A stretch of 64,000 nucleotides of DNA from a virus: IMG/VR virus record IMGVR_UViG_3300017727_001923, positions 1 through 64,000 of that record, one strand, 5' to 3'. Below are positions 9,126 through 15,124 of the stretch, piece after piece. The notes beneath the pieces are model-generated. The model was not told where the DNA came from. It ran no database searches and worked only from the letters and a program-made list of their open reading frames with translations. The translations under genes and the position numbers were made by a program. How positions within the stretch are numbered: position 1 is the first letter of the stretch; every line of letters starts with the position of its first letter.

Positions 9126-9341
9126 ATGGCAAAAGCACAACAAGCAGAAAAAGACCACTCTTCAATCTATGAACTTGGTAACAGAGTTTCTCGTTCTACA
9201 GTAGCAGTAATTGATACTGTTGTACAACGAGGTGGATTCAAGGGTGAGGAATTATCAACCATTGGTCAACTAAGAGACCAAGCGGTTCAAATTATTCAAC
9301 TATGTGAGGAGTATCAATCCGAACAAGGAGTTGAAGAGTAA
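9126..9341 (+). CDS. Small hypothetical protein after gp45
   Basis: 71 residues starting 3 bp after the gp45 stop, with an AAAG spacer. It is predicted to be mainly helical (RVSRSTVAVIDTVVQRG, then GQLRDQAVQIIQLCEEYQ). It ends just before a rho-independent terminator, so it is the last gene of the gp45 transcript. No known domain is recognised. Co-transcription suggests a role near the clamp. Confidence 0.7.
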   Translation: MAKAQQAEKDHSSIYELGNRVSRSTVAVIDTVVQRGGFKGEELSTIGQLRDQAVQIIQLCEEYQSEQGVEE

Positions 9342-9362
9342 ACGTTGCGTTCCTCGTGACGT

Positions 9363-9405
9363 GGGGGTGTGAGAGTTCCTTTCCTTTCCACCCCCGAATT
9401 TTTTC
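9363..9405 (+). terminator. Rho-independent terminator after the gp45 unit
   Basis: GGGGGTG (9363-9369) pairs with CACCCCC (9389-9395) around a pyrimidine-rich loop. A T-rich tract follows (GAATTTTTTC). The next promoter begins immediately downstream. Confidence 0.75.
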
Positions 9406-9434
9406 TTGACTATTTGTTTCATATAGTGTACAAT
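9406..9434 (+). promoter_or_regulatory. Sigma-70 promoter for gp44
   Basis: TTGACT (9406-9411), a 17-bp spacer and TACAAT (9429-9434). It starts directly after the terminator and precedes gp44 by about 40 bp. Confidence 0.8.
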
Positions 9435-9473
9435 GTATATTATTAGAAACACTTTTATTATTATGGAGACATT

Positions 9474-10412
9474 ATGTCTAAAGAATTCCTCTGGGTTGAG
9501 AAGTACAGACCCCGACTAATTGGAACTACCGTTCTACCCCAAGACCTGAAAGATACTTTCCAAAAGATTGTAGACTCGGGCGAAATCCCCAACATGTTAT
9601 TCACTGGTACTGCGGGTACTGGTAAAACTACAATCGCACGTGCGATATGTGACGAACTAGGACTTGACTATATTGTCATCAATGGTTCAGAAGAGGGTAA
9701 CATCGACACCCTACGTGGTAAAATTAAACAGTTCGCCTCATCCGTTTCTCTCTCAGGCGGTTACAAGGTTGTTATCCTTGATGAGGCGGACTACCTTAAT
9801 GCACAGTCAACCCAACCCGCACTGCGTGGTTTTATCGAAGAGTTCTCTCAGAACTGTCGATTCATTCTGACTTGCAACTTCAAGAACAAAGTAATCGAAC
9901 CTCTACACTCTCGTTGCAGTGTGTATGAGTTCAACACATCTAAAAAACAAATGGCACAACTTTGTGGTGAGTTCATGACTCGACTACAAATCATCCTTGA
10001 TGGTGAAGGTGTCACATATAATAATGATGTTATTGCGGGACTAATTGGTAGGTACGCACCAGACTGGAGACGTGTACTTAATGAAGCACAACGTCATTCT
10101 ATCTCTGGTAAGTTGGACACTGGTGTTCTCATTAACGAGAGTAATGCAAACTACGGTTTACTTTTCCAGTCATTGAAATCCAAAGACTTCAAGAAGATGC
10201 GTAGTTGGGTGGTCAACAATATGGACACCGAACCTGCCGCAATCTTCCGTGGTATCTATGACTCCATGGAGGGTAAAGTTGCACCAACATCTATACCTCA
10301 ACTGGTCTTGATACTCGCTGATTATCAATACAAGAATGCGTTTGTCGCTGACCACGAACTAAACCTTGTTGCATGTCTGACTGAATGCATGGCAAATGTG
10401 GAGTTTGTATAA
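9474..10412 (+). CDS. 44: Clamp loader large subunit gp44
   Basis: 312-residue AAA+ ATPase. Walker A GTAGTGKTT is near residue 44, Walker B VVILDEADYL near 99, and the SRC arginine-finger motif is in LHSRCSVYEF. It matches T4 gp44, which forms a 4:1 complex with gp62 and loads gp45. It has its own promoter and an ATG preceded by TATGGAGACATT. A TATAAATA box overlaps its 3' end. Confidence 0.95.
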   Translation: MSKEFLWVEKYRPRLIGTTVLPQDLKDTFQKIVDSGEIPNMLFTGTAGTGKTTIARAICDELGLDYIVINGSEEGNIDTLRGKIKQFASSVSLSGGYKVVILDEADYLNAQSTQPALRGFIEEFSQNCRFILTCNFKNKVIEPLHSRCSVYEFNTSKKQMAQLCGEFMTRLQIILDGEGVTYNNDVIAGLIGRYAPDWRRVLNEAQRHSISGKLDTGVLINESNANYGLLFQSLKSKDFKKMRSWVVNNMDTEPAAIFRGIYDSMEGKVAPTSIPQLVLILADYQYKNAFVADHELNLVACLTECMANVEFV

Positions 10413-10415
10413 ATA
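10408..10415 (+). promoter_or_regulatory. Possible T4-type late promoter (TATAAATA)
   Basis: An exact TATAAATA box overlaps the gp44 stop codon and lies 3 bp before the ATG at 10419. It matches the gp55 recognition sequence. The very short distance to the ATG makes it uncertain as a promoter for that gene; it could serve the following one. Confidence 0.4.
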
Positions 10416-10418
10416 ATC

Positions 10419-10589
10419 ATGAACAAATTTTGGACGATATGGAAACATGCACTCGGTTCTTTTGATGAAGAAGACGGGTATGATGTTGAGAATGAAAATA
10501 GAATCTCATACATCCGCACGTTTATAGTACTCTCCAATTTATTGTGTGCATACATCATAATGATTAACATTATAATAGGATGGTTTTAG
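10419..10589 (+). CDS. Small membrane protein, 56 aa (paralogue of next gene)
   Basis: It starts MNKFWTIWKHALGSFDEEDG and has one C-terminal hydrophobic segment (YIRTFIVLSNLLCAYIIMI). It aligns along its length with the next small protein: W-x-x-W-x-x-x-LG, an acidic linker, then IRT plus a membrane helix. The two appear to be a tandem duplication. It is probably an inner-membrane protein of unknown role. Confidence 0.7.
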   Translation: MNKFWTIWKHALGSFDEEDGYDVENENRISYIRTFIVLSNLLCAYIIMINIIIGWF

Positions 10590-10762
10590 TGCAAAAATGG
10601 TGGAGGGTTTGGGCAAAAAGTCTTGGTGAGAAAGTCGGAGAGACTGACCAACAAGCAAACACCATAGCAGTCATTCGGACTGTTTGGTGGTTAACACACA
10701 TGGCAACATGTATTTTTATTATTTTAAATGCGATAGCAAATCACGGTTGGGATTTATTATGA
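10589..10762 (+). CDS. Small membrane protein, 57 aa (tandem paralogue)
   Basis: GTG 10589 is chosen because it overlaps the upstream stop by 1 bp, and the resulting N-terminus MQKWWRVWAKSLGEKVGE aligns with MNKFWTIWKHALGSF of the upstream paralogue. An upstream ATG at 10580 is the alternative. One membrane helix follows (AVIRTVWWLTHMATCIFIIL). Similar short proteins occur in marine T4-like phages. The function is unknown. Confidence 0.7.
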   Translation: MQKWWRVWAKSLGEKVGETDQQANTIAVIRTVWWLTHMATCIFIILNAIANHGWDLL

Positions 10763-11121
10763 GTTATCAAGAACAAGTAGAACAGTTCATGATGCAAGGG
10801 GAACAGAAGTTTCCTCAAGATATCAAATCAGACATGGCAGACCTGTACATGTCTCTAATCACAGAAGAGTATAACGAAACATGGGAAGCATTCCATAAAC
10901 GAGACCTCGTAGAAGTTGCGGATGGTCTTGCAGATATGGTGTGGGTCATTATGGGTATGGCATCCGTATTGAATATTCCTTTTGATGCAGTATGGAATGA
11001 AGTCCGTGCATCCAATATGTCTAAGTTCGTTGACGGTAAAGTCGTTAAGAATGCAGACGGTAAGATTATGAAACCTGACGGATACTTCCGTCCAGACATT
11101 GCGAAGGTGTTAAATGATTAA
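10759..11121 (+). CDS. mazG: MazG-like nucleotide pyrophosphohydrolase
   Basis: 120 residues of the all-alpha NTP pyrophosphatase/MazG superfamily. The metal-binding helix carries EEYNETWEAF, and a second helix carries EVADGLADMVWV (the ExxD-type half). These enzymes hydrolyse (d)NTPs to NMP and pyrophosphate, and phage versions are proposed to alter nucleotide pools or ppGpp. ATG 10759 overlaps the upstream stop as ATGA and gives the usual N-terminus MSYQEQVEQFM. It lies beside a dCMP deaminase gene. Confidence 0.85.
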   Translation: MSYQEQVEQFMMQGEQKFPQDIKSDMADLYMSLITEEYNETWEAFHKRDLVEVADGLADMVWVIMGMASVLNIPFDAVWNEVRASNMSKFVDGKVVKNADGKIMKPDGYFRPDIAKVLND

Positions 11122-11314
11122 GTATTTACGACAAGTATCCAACGTTCTCGACCAAGTAACAACAGACAAATTTGGTAATCGTATCCACAAAGATACAGGT
11201 GACTATGTTATTATTGTTGCAAAAAGTGAAGAGAAAGTAGAACATCAACCAGTAACCATGGTCAAAGTGAATAACGAGTGGTTACCTAAACAGATGGAAT
11301 TCGATTTTGGATAA
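11114..11314 (+). CDS. Small hypothetical protein
   Basis: 66 residues between mazG and the dCMP deaminase gene, overlapping both by 8 bp. It is mixed in charge with a short beta-rich centre (DYVIIVAKSEE) and ends in the acidic QMEFDFG. No family is recognised. The tight coupling indicates it is translated in this nucleotide-metabolism cluster. Confidence 0.65.
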   Translation: MIKYLRQVSNVLDQVTTDKFGNRIHKDTGDYVIIVAKSEEKVEHQPVTMVKVNNEWLPKQMEFDFG

Positions 11315-11765
11315 GTGGGATGTAGCACATATGAAGACCGCAAAAGTTTATGCGAGTCTATCTAGTGCCAGAAGATTACAGGTAGGTGCAGTTATCGTAA
11401 GAGATAATAGAATCATCTCTATTGGATACAATGGTATGCCTAGTGGATGGGACAATAACTGTGAACATACTACCGTTGTAAATAAAGCGTTGCCTGGCGA
11501 ACCAGATAACTTTGTAGAAACTTTAAAAACTAAACCAGAGGTAATACATGCGGAATCGAATGCAATCACGAAAGTTGCAGCTTCAACGGAACAGACGAAG
11601 GGTGCAGTTCTTTACACAACACACGCACCATGCGTTGACTGTGCCAAACTCATCCACCAGTCTGGAATCGAACGAGTTGTCTATGCAGAAGAGTACCCCA
11701 AAGGTGACCAAGGATTGACTTTCCTTGACAAGTGTGGTATAGTAGTTGATGTACAACCGCTCTAG
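11307..11765 (+). CDS. dCMP deaminase
   Basis: 152 residues with the zinc deaminase motifs HAESNAI (HAE) and PCVDCAKL (PCxxC), so the zinc ligands and the proton-shuttling Glu are present. It converts dCMP to dUMP, which feeds ThyX, encoded downstream in this window. The start is a TTG overlapping the upstream stop by 8 bp; it gives the typical N-terminus MDKWDVAHMKTA. Its 3' end contains a promoter for the clamp-loader/RegA genes. Confidence 0.92.
   Translation: MDKWDVAHMKTAKVYASLSSARRLQVGAVIVRDNRIISIGYNGMPSGWDNNCEHTTVVNKALPGEPDNFVETLKTKPEVIHAESNAITKVAASTEQTKGAVLYTTHAPCVDCAKLIHQSGIERVVYAEEYPKGDQGLTFLDKCGIVVDVQPL
11715..11743 (+). promoter_or_regulatory. Sigma-70 promoter inside the dCMP deaminase gene
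   Basis: TTGACT (11715-11720), 17 bp, TATAGT (11738-11743). The predicted transcription start coincides with the ATG of a 27-codon ORF at 11749. It lies about 95 bp before gp62. Confidence 0.7.
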
Positions 11766-11832
11766 GTATATTAAGAACAAATACGGATATCCTTCTACTA
11801 AGAAGGGTACTCTAATTGACATTTATGTGTGA
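11749..11832 (+). CDS. Possible leaderless micro-ORF, 27 aa
   Basis: A short basic ORF (MYNRSRYIKNKYGYPSTKKG...) begins 5 bp after a -10 box, so its ATG would be at or next to the 5' end of the transcript. It ends 6 bp before the gp62 ATG. It may encode a peptide or act as a leader. There is no homology evidence. Confidence 0.35.
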   Translation: MYNRSRYIKNKYGYPSTKKGTLIDIYV

Positions 11833-11838
11833 GAAACA

Positions 11839-12216
11839 ATGAATCCCTTTAATTATGTAAACAGTATCAACCTATCCAAGAAGGACATTATGATTACTCC
11901 AGAAGATGAGAAATCATATAATTCCTTTATGGTTAACCGTAGTCTATCGTATTTCTCTGATACCGCTGTAATTGCGAATGAGATGAACCGATATCACCAT
12001 CTAGATTCCCGTCTACAATATTCATTTCTTATAAATATAATTAGGAAACGAAAACGTTTCTCTAAGTGGGTAAAACCTGAATTAGAACATGACCTTGAGT
12101 CGGTGAAAGAATACTATGGATACAGCAATGAAAAAGCTAAACAATGCCTACATCTCTTATCACCTTCTCAGTTAAAAGAAATAAAAGAAAAGGTGAATAA
12201 AGGTGGAAGAAAGTAA
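11839..12216 (+). CDS. 62: Clamp loader small subunit gp62
   Basis: 125 residues matching the marine T4-like form of gp62. Shared features are NPFNYVNSINLSKKDI at the N-terminus, MVNRSLSYFSDTAVIANEMN and KRKRFSKWVK in the centre, and LSPSQLKEIKEKVNKGGRK at the end. It joins gp44 to form the clamp loader. The gene is shorter than T4 gp62 (187 residues), as in related marine phages. It overlaps regA by 14 bp. Confidence 0.88.
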   Translation: MNPFNYVNSINLSKKDIMITPEDEKSYNSFMVNRSLSYFSDTAVIANEMNRYHHLDSRLQYSFLINIIRKRKRFSKWVKPELEHDLESVKEYYGYSNEKAKQCLHLLSPSQLKEIKEKVNKGGRK

Positions 12217-12613
12217 TTTAGTAAAATGGGCTCCTGTGAACATGTTAGAGGTAACTCTAGCAGAACCAGATGACTTCCTTAAAGTTCGTGAGTCTCTGAC
12301 TCGTATCGGTGTCGCATCACGCAAAGAACAAAAACTATTTCAATCCTGTCATATCTTACATAAACAGGGACGATACTATATTGTCCATTTTAAAGAGTTG
12401 TTTATGTTGGACGGAAAGAAAGCAAATCTAGAAGAGAGTGACGTGCATCGTAGAAATACAATTGCAACATTGTTATCTGACTGGGGATTAGTTGAGATTC
12501 AAAACAAAGAAGTATGTCAAGAATGCGCCCCTCTACGACAAATCAAAATAATCGGTTTCAAAGATAAAGCAGAATGGGAGTTGTGTCCCAAGTATAATAT
12601 AGGTAACAAATAA
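12203..12613 (+). CDS. regA: Translational repressor RegA
   Basis: 136 residues aligning with T4 RegA: MLEVTLAEPDDFLKVRESLTRIGVAS, FQSCHILHKQGRYYIVHFKELF, and a C-terminus ELCPKYNIGNK. RegA binds start regions of early phage mRNAs and blocks their translation. It starts at GTG inside the gp62 3' end. In T4, regA also lies directly after gene 62, so the order is conserved. Confidence 0.94.
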   Translation: MEESNLVKWAPVNMLEVTLAEPDDFLKVRESLTRIGVASRKEQKLFQSCHILHKQGRYYIVHFKELFMLDGKKANLEESDVHRRNTIATLLSDWGLVEIQNKEVCQECAPLRQIKIIGFKDKAEWELCPKYNIGNK

Positions 12614-12778
12614 ATGACACAGTGGTTGTTTAATAAGTTATCACCTTATGCTATTCAATTTAGAGAATGGTCTAAGGGTAAAACATGGATACAAATACCG
12701 TTATGGATTCTTATCGCATGGATGTTAGGATTCGCTAATCCTTACTGGTGTGTATATCCTGTTTGTTGGATTCAATAG
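12614..12778 (+). CDS. Small membrane protein, 54 aa
   Basis: The ORF begins at the ATG directly after the regA stop and ends 1 bp into the next start (TAGTG). It has an amphipathic N-terminus and one hydrophobic segment (WIQIPLWILIAWMLGF), then a Cys/Trp-rich tail. The function is unknown. Tight packing is the main support. Confidence 0.6.
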   Translation: MTQWLFNKLSPYAIQFREWSKGKTWIQIPLWILIAWMLGFANPYWCVYPVCWIQ

Positions 12779-13335
12779 TGTTTGAAGAACATAGGGAAGA
12801 GATTCGCAGTAAGAAACACTGGTGGTCTAAGATACCTTTTCAGTGGGACTGGAACGACATGTTGCACCTTGTTGATACTCATCCACAAGAGTTATATGAC
12901 TGGAATCGTGAGAAACAAAGACTAGGATTAAACTCTTTTCATAGAAGACCTTCTGCACCTCAGTTTGCAAAAAACCTTGTTGCAGAAATGGAGAAGTTCT
13001 TTGTTGAACCCGCTCCAAAGAAAGACGAATATACGAAGGGAAGACCTCAAATAACAAACATTGCGTTTGTTGGATTTGGACAGTTTTCTGGTTCGTACCC
13101 AAGACATAAAGACAGTATGGATGTCTTCTTGGTTCAAGTAATCGGTGACTGTAAGATAACTATCGGTGAACAAGAAGAACCAAGGAATAGTGACGAAACA
13201 ACTGTAATGAAGCCTGGCGATTGTGTTTTCATACCAAGAGGTACATGGCATCATTTACAACCCTCAGTATCTAGAGTCACATTCTCATTTGGATTTGAGA
13301 GTGACCCAGACTGTGACCCAAAAACTTTTATATAA
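12778..13335 (+). CDS. Cupin/JmjC-like protein
   Basis: About 185 residues from GTG 12778, which overlaps the upstream stop by 1 bp; a GTG at 12748 is an alternative. The C-terminal half is cupin-like: GSYPRHKDSMDVFLVQVIGDCKITIGE, then KPGDCVFIPRGTWHHLQPS, giving H-x-D and a distal His as possible Fe(II) ligands. Such proteins include JmjC-type hydroxylases. The substrate is unknown. It precedes a promoter region. Confidence 0.65.
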   Translation: MFEEHREEIRSKKHWWSKIPFQWDWNDMLHLVDTHPQELYDWNREKQRLGLNSFHRRPSAPQFAKNLVAEMEKFFVEPAPKKDEYTKGRPQITNIAFVGFGQFSGSYPRHKDSMDVFLVQVIGDCKITIGEQEEPRNSDETTVMKPGDCVFIPRGTWHHLQPSVSRVTFSFGFESDPDCDPKTFI

Positions 13336-13338
13336 GGC

Positions 13339-13449
13339 TTGAATTACAAAAATTAATCCTTATATATAGTAGTGTGAGAAATAATTCTCACATGCGTGAA
13401 TGCCGTTAATCGGGTTCACGTCCATCTTGCTAAATTAATATAGGAGATA
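13339..13449 (+). promoter_or_regulatory. Promoter and structured leader of hsp20
   Basis: TTGAAT (13339-13344) is followed by TATATA (13361-13368, spacing 16-18). The leader contains two inverted repeats: TGTGAGAA/TTCTCACA (13373-13392, 4-nt loop) and CGTGAA/TTCACG further on with an inner CCG/CGG stem. TAGGAGATAAAG is the ribosome-binding site. The leader may be regulatory; folding is inferred from pairing only. Confidence 0.5.
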
Positions 13450-13456
13450 AAGCAAC

Positions 13457-13873
13457 ATGACAAATCTAAAAGTAGGTAAACAACTTTTCCCACGTTCAGC
13501 ATTTATTGGTTTCGACCATTTATTTAACGAACTGGAATACGCAACCAAACACGCTAACGACCATTACCCACCTCACAACATTGTGAAGACTGGTGAAGAT
13601 GAGTTCGTCATTGAGGTAGCAGTTGCGGGATTCACACAGGACGAAATAAACGTTGAACAGAAAGAACGCTCATTGACCATTAGTGGTTCACATGAATCTA
13701 GAGACCGTGAAGTAATTCACAGAGGTATCTCTACAAAAGCGTTTAGGAGACAATTTAGACTTTCTGAGTATGTTCTAGTAACTGGTGCTTCACTAAAAGA
13801 CGGTATCCTTGCAGTTACATTGAAGACGGAAATCCCAAAAGAGAAGCAGCCTCGTTCAATTAAAATAAGTTAA
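13457..13873 (+). CDS. hsp20: Small heat-shock protein (Hsp20 / alpha-crystallin)
   Basis: 138 residues. The alpha-crystallin domain runs from about residue 35 (PHNIVKTGEDEFVIEVAVAGF) to 128. It includes LTISGSHESR and FRRQFRLSEYVLVTGASLKDGILAVTL, ending with the basic IPKEKQPRSIKIS. It is an ATP-independent holdase that keeps unfolding proteins soluble. Hsp20 genes are common in T4-like marine phages. The strong ribosome-binding site and separate promoter suggest good expression. Confidence 0.93.
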   Translation: MTNLKVGKQLFPRSAFIGFDHLFNELEYATKHANDHYPPHNIVKTGEDEFVIEVAVAGFTQDEINVEQKERSLTISGSHESRDREVIHRGISTKAFRRQFRLSEYVLVTGASLKDGILAVTLKTEIPKEKQPRSIKIS

Positions 13874-13886
13874 TTGCGAGGAAAAA

Positions 13887-13973
13887 ATGAAATTAACCGA
13901 AGCTAAATTAGAGTTCGGTTTGTTTGTAGGAACTATGATGTTAATGGTTCTTGCACTACAACCCTTACTGTAA
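13887..13973 (+). CDS. Small membrane peptide, 28 aa
   Basis: ATG 13887 has GCGAGGAAAAA upstream. The peptide MKLTEAKLEFGLFVGTMMLM... is a short amphipathic head plus one hydrophobic segment. It is followed directly by a terminator-like hairpin and therefore appears to close the hsp20 transcript. Confidence 0.5.
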   Translation: MKLTEAKLEFGLFVGTMMLMVLALQPLL

Positions 13974-13979
13974 AAACGA

Positions 13980-14008
13980 GAAGGGGGCGGGAAACTGCCC
14001 CTTTCATT
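13980..14008 (+). terminator. Terminator-like hairpin
   Basis: A stem of GGGGC and GCCCC with an 8-nt loop (GGGAAACT) lies between 13983 and 14002, followed by TTTCATT. The T tract is weak, so termination may be partial. Confidence 0.5.
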
Positions 14009-14013
14009 ATGTT

Positions 14014-14754
14014 ATGAAAGCATATATGATTGCAGACCTGAACAATCCAACTTCCGTGAGATATACGGAGATTGCATTAGAGTCATGGCATAATAAAACC
14101 CCCCTTGACATTGAAGTCATTCAGTGTTATACTCCCGACACAATATCAGAATTAGAACCTCTCTATAACTGGCAACCATTGTTACATCATGGTCAAAAGG
14201 AACAGAAACAGTATGCGTCATCCACTGAAAAGTCTGGAGACATTACACACTGGCAGTTAATAAAGAAACGTTCAGAGTCTAAATCAAGATTCTACGTATT
14301 GGAACATGACTCATATCTAGAAGATGCAGACGAATTTAAACGACAGTTTGATTTTACTATGGAACATGGATTGTCTTATGCAAACCATGGACTCTACATG
14401 TCTTGTTATTCTTTTTCTAGAGTTGCAGCAATACATATACATGACTTGTTAACACAACGAGCATTTCCTTTAAATGGAGGCCCGTTTGGATGTGTAGAAA
14501 GATTGGTAAAAACATATCTAAGTGAAAAACCTGACCGCAAGGCAAAGTATACATGGATGTTACATCATCCAAATACAGAGGCAGTAAGTGTGGGATGGTC
14601 TGCCGAAGAAATGTTTCAAGCATATAATTTTAAGAAAAATGATACTCCCTTCAAACGTGCATCAACCCAGATTATATCCAAGTCTATGGGAATCACCCAA
14701 AATCATATAGGGTTGGATTTGTCATTAAGAAAAGGTTTTAAAATAATTGAATAA
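14014..14754 (+). CDS. Hypothetical protein, possibly glycosyltransferase-like
   Basis: 246 residues from ATG 14014; an upstream ATG at 13951 would run through the hairpin and the small peptide gene. It has an N-terminal beta strand MKAYMIADL, and a central FYVLEHDSYL with an acidic E-x-D pair after a strand. Later it has NGGPFGCVERLVKTYL. This layout is reminiscent of GT-A glycosyltransferases, but no signature is decisive. It ends just before the non-coding RNA promoter. Confidence 0.55.
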   Translation: MKAYMIADLNNPTSVRYTEIALESWHNKTPLDIEVIQCYTPDTISELEPLYNWQPLLHHGQKEQKQYASSTEKSGDITHWQLIKKRSESKSRFYVLEHDSYLEDADEFKRQFDFTMEHGLSYANHGLYMSCYSFSRVAAIHIHDLLTQRAFPLNGGPFGCVERLVKTYLSEKPDRKAKYTWMLHHPNTEAVSVGWSAEEMFQAYNFKKNDTPFKRASTQIISKSMGITQNHIGLDLSLRKGFKIIE

Positions 14755-14759
14755 AAAGC

Positions 14760-14788
14760 TTGACAAACCCCGTTGAGTTTAGTATAAT
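14760..14788 (+). promoter_or_regulatory. Consensus sigma-70 promoter of the non-coding RNA
   Basis: TTGACA (14760-14765), 17-bp spacer, TATAAT (14783-14788): both hexamers are perfect consensus. It is preceded by AAAAAGC, as in other early promoters in this window. Confidence 0.85.
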
Positions 14789-14794
14789 AGATGT

Positions 14795-15069
14795 ATTGGT
14801 TGGGAATGACGTGACCACCCGCCTAGGGAAGTTTGTGACTTGACGGTGAGTAAGCGACTGACTCCATTAGACTGATTAACATATCAGTGATGGAATCGAC
14901 ATAAGGTGGAAAAGTTAAAAAAACAAAATCAATAGAATTCAAACTTACCGAGTTACAAATGCGTAACAGTACAGTAAGGAGTCTTCCCCCCTAGAGGGTT
15001 GAAGGAAAGAACACACTGATTAGGTGTCCCTCAAAGTAGCTTCAATCCTTGATGATGGGGGTTTTTTTT
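14795..15069 (+). ncRNA. Structured non-coding RNA, about 275 nt
   Basis: No ORF of useful size lies between a consensus promoter and a T8 terminator. Complementary segments give a defined fold. CCAT/ATGG with ACTGAT/ATCAGT form a hairpin at 14864-14893. CTTAC/GTAAG enclosing GTTAC/GTAAC form one at 14944-14978. GGGTTGAAG (14996-15004) pairs with CTTCAATCC (15040-15048) around an ACAC/GTGT hairpin. CCCCC (14986-14991) pairs with GGGGG (15057-15061) before eight Ts. An outer CCACC/GGTGG may close the 5' domain. It lies between a hypothetical gene and gp43. It is not a recognised tmRNA, RNase P or 6S RNA. Confidence 0.75.
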
Positions 15070-15072
15070 ATC

Positions 15073-15101
15073 TTGACTTTTGTATTATCTTCCTGTATAA
15101 T
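15073..15101 (+). promoter_or_regulatory. Sigma-70 promoter for gp43
   Basis: TTGACT (15073-15078), 17 bp, TATAAT (15096-15101), starting right after the T8 tract of the RNA terminator. gp43 begins 23 bp after the -10 box. Confidence 0.85.
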
Positions 15102-15124
15102 ACAACATTAACTTAGGATTTTCT

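Noticed and set aside
11715-11730. TTGACA at 11725 as an alternative -35
   Set aside because: Only 7 bp from the -10 box; the TTGACT at 11715 has the 17-bp spacing.
14795-15069. tmRNA, RNase P RNA, group I intron or tRNA cluster in the non-coding stretch
   Set aside because: No tRNA-like ends, no GAGGAAAGUCC-type P RNA core and no flanking split gene. The stretch has its own promoter and terminator.
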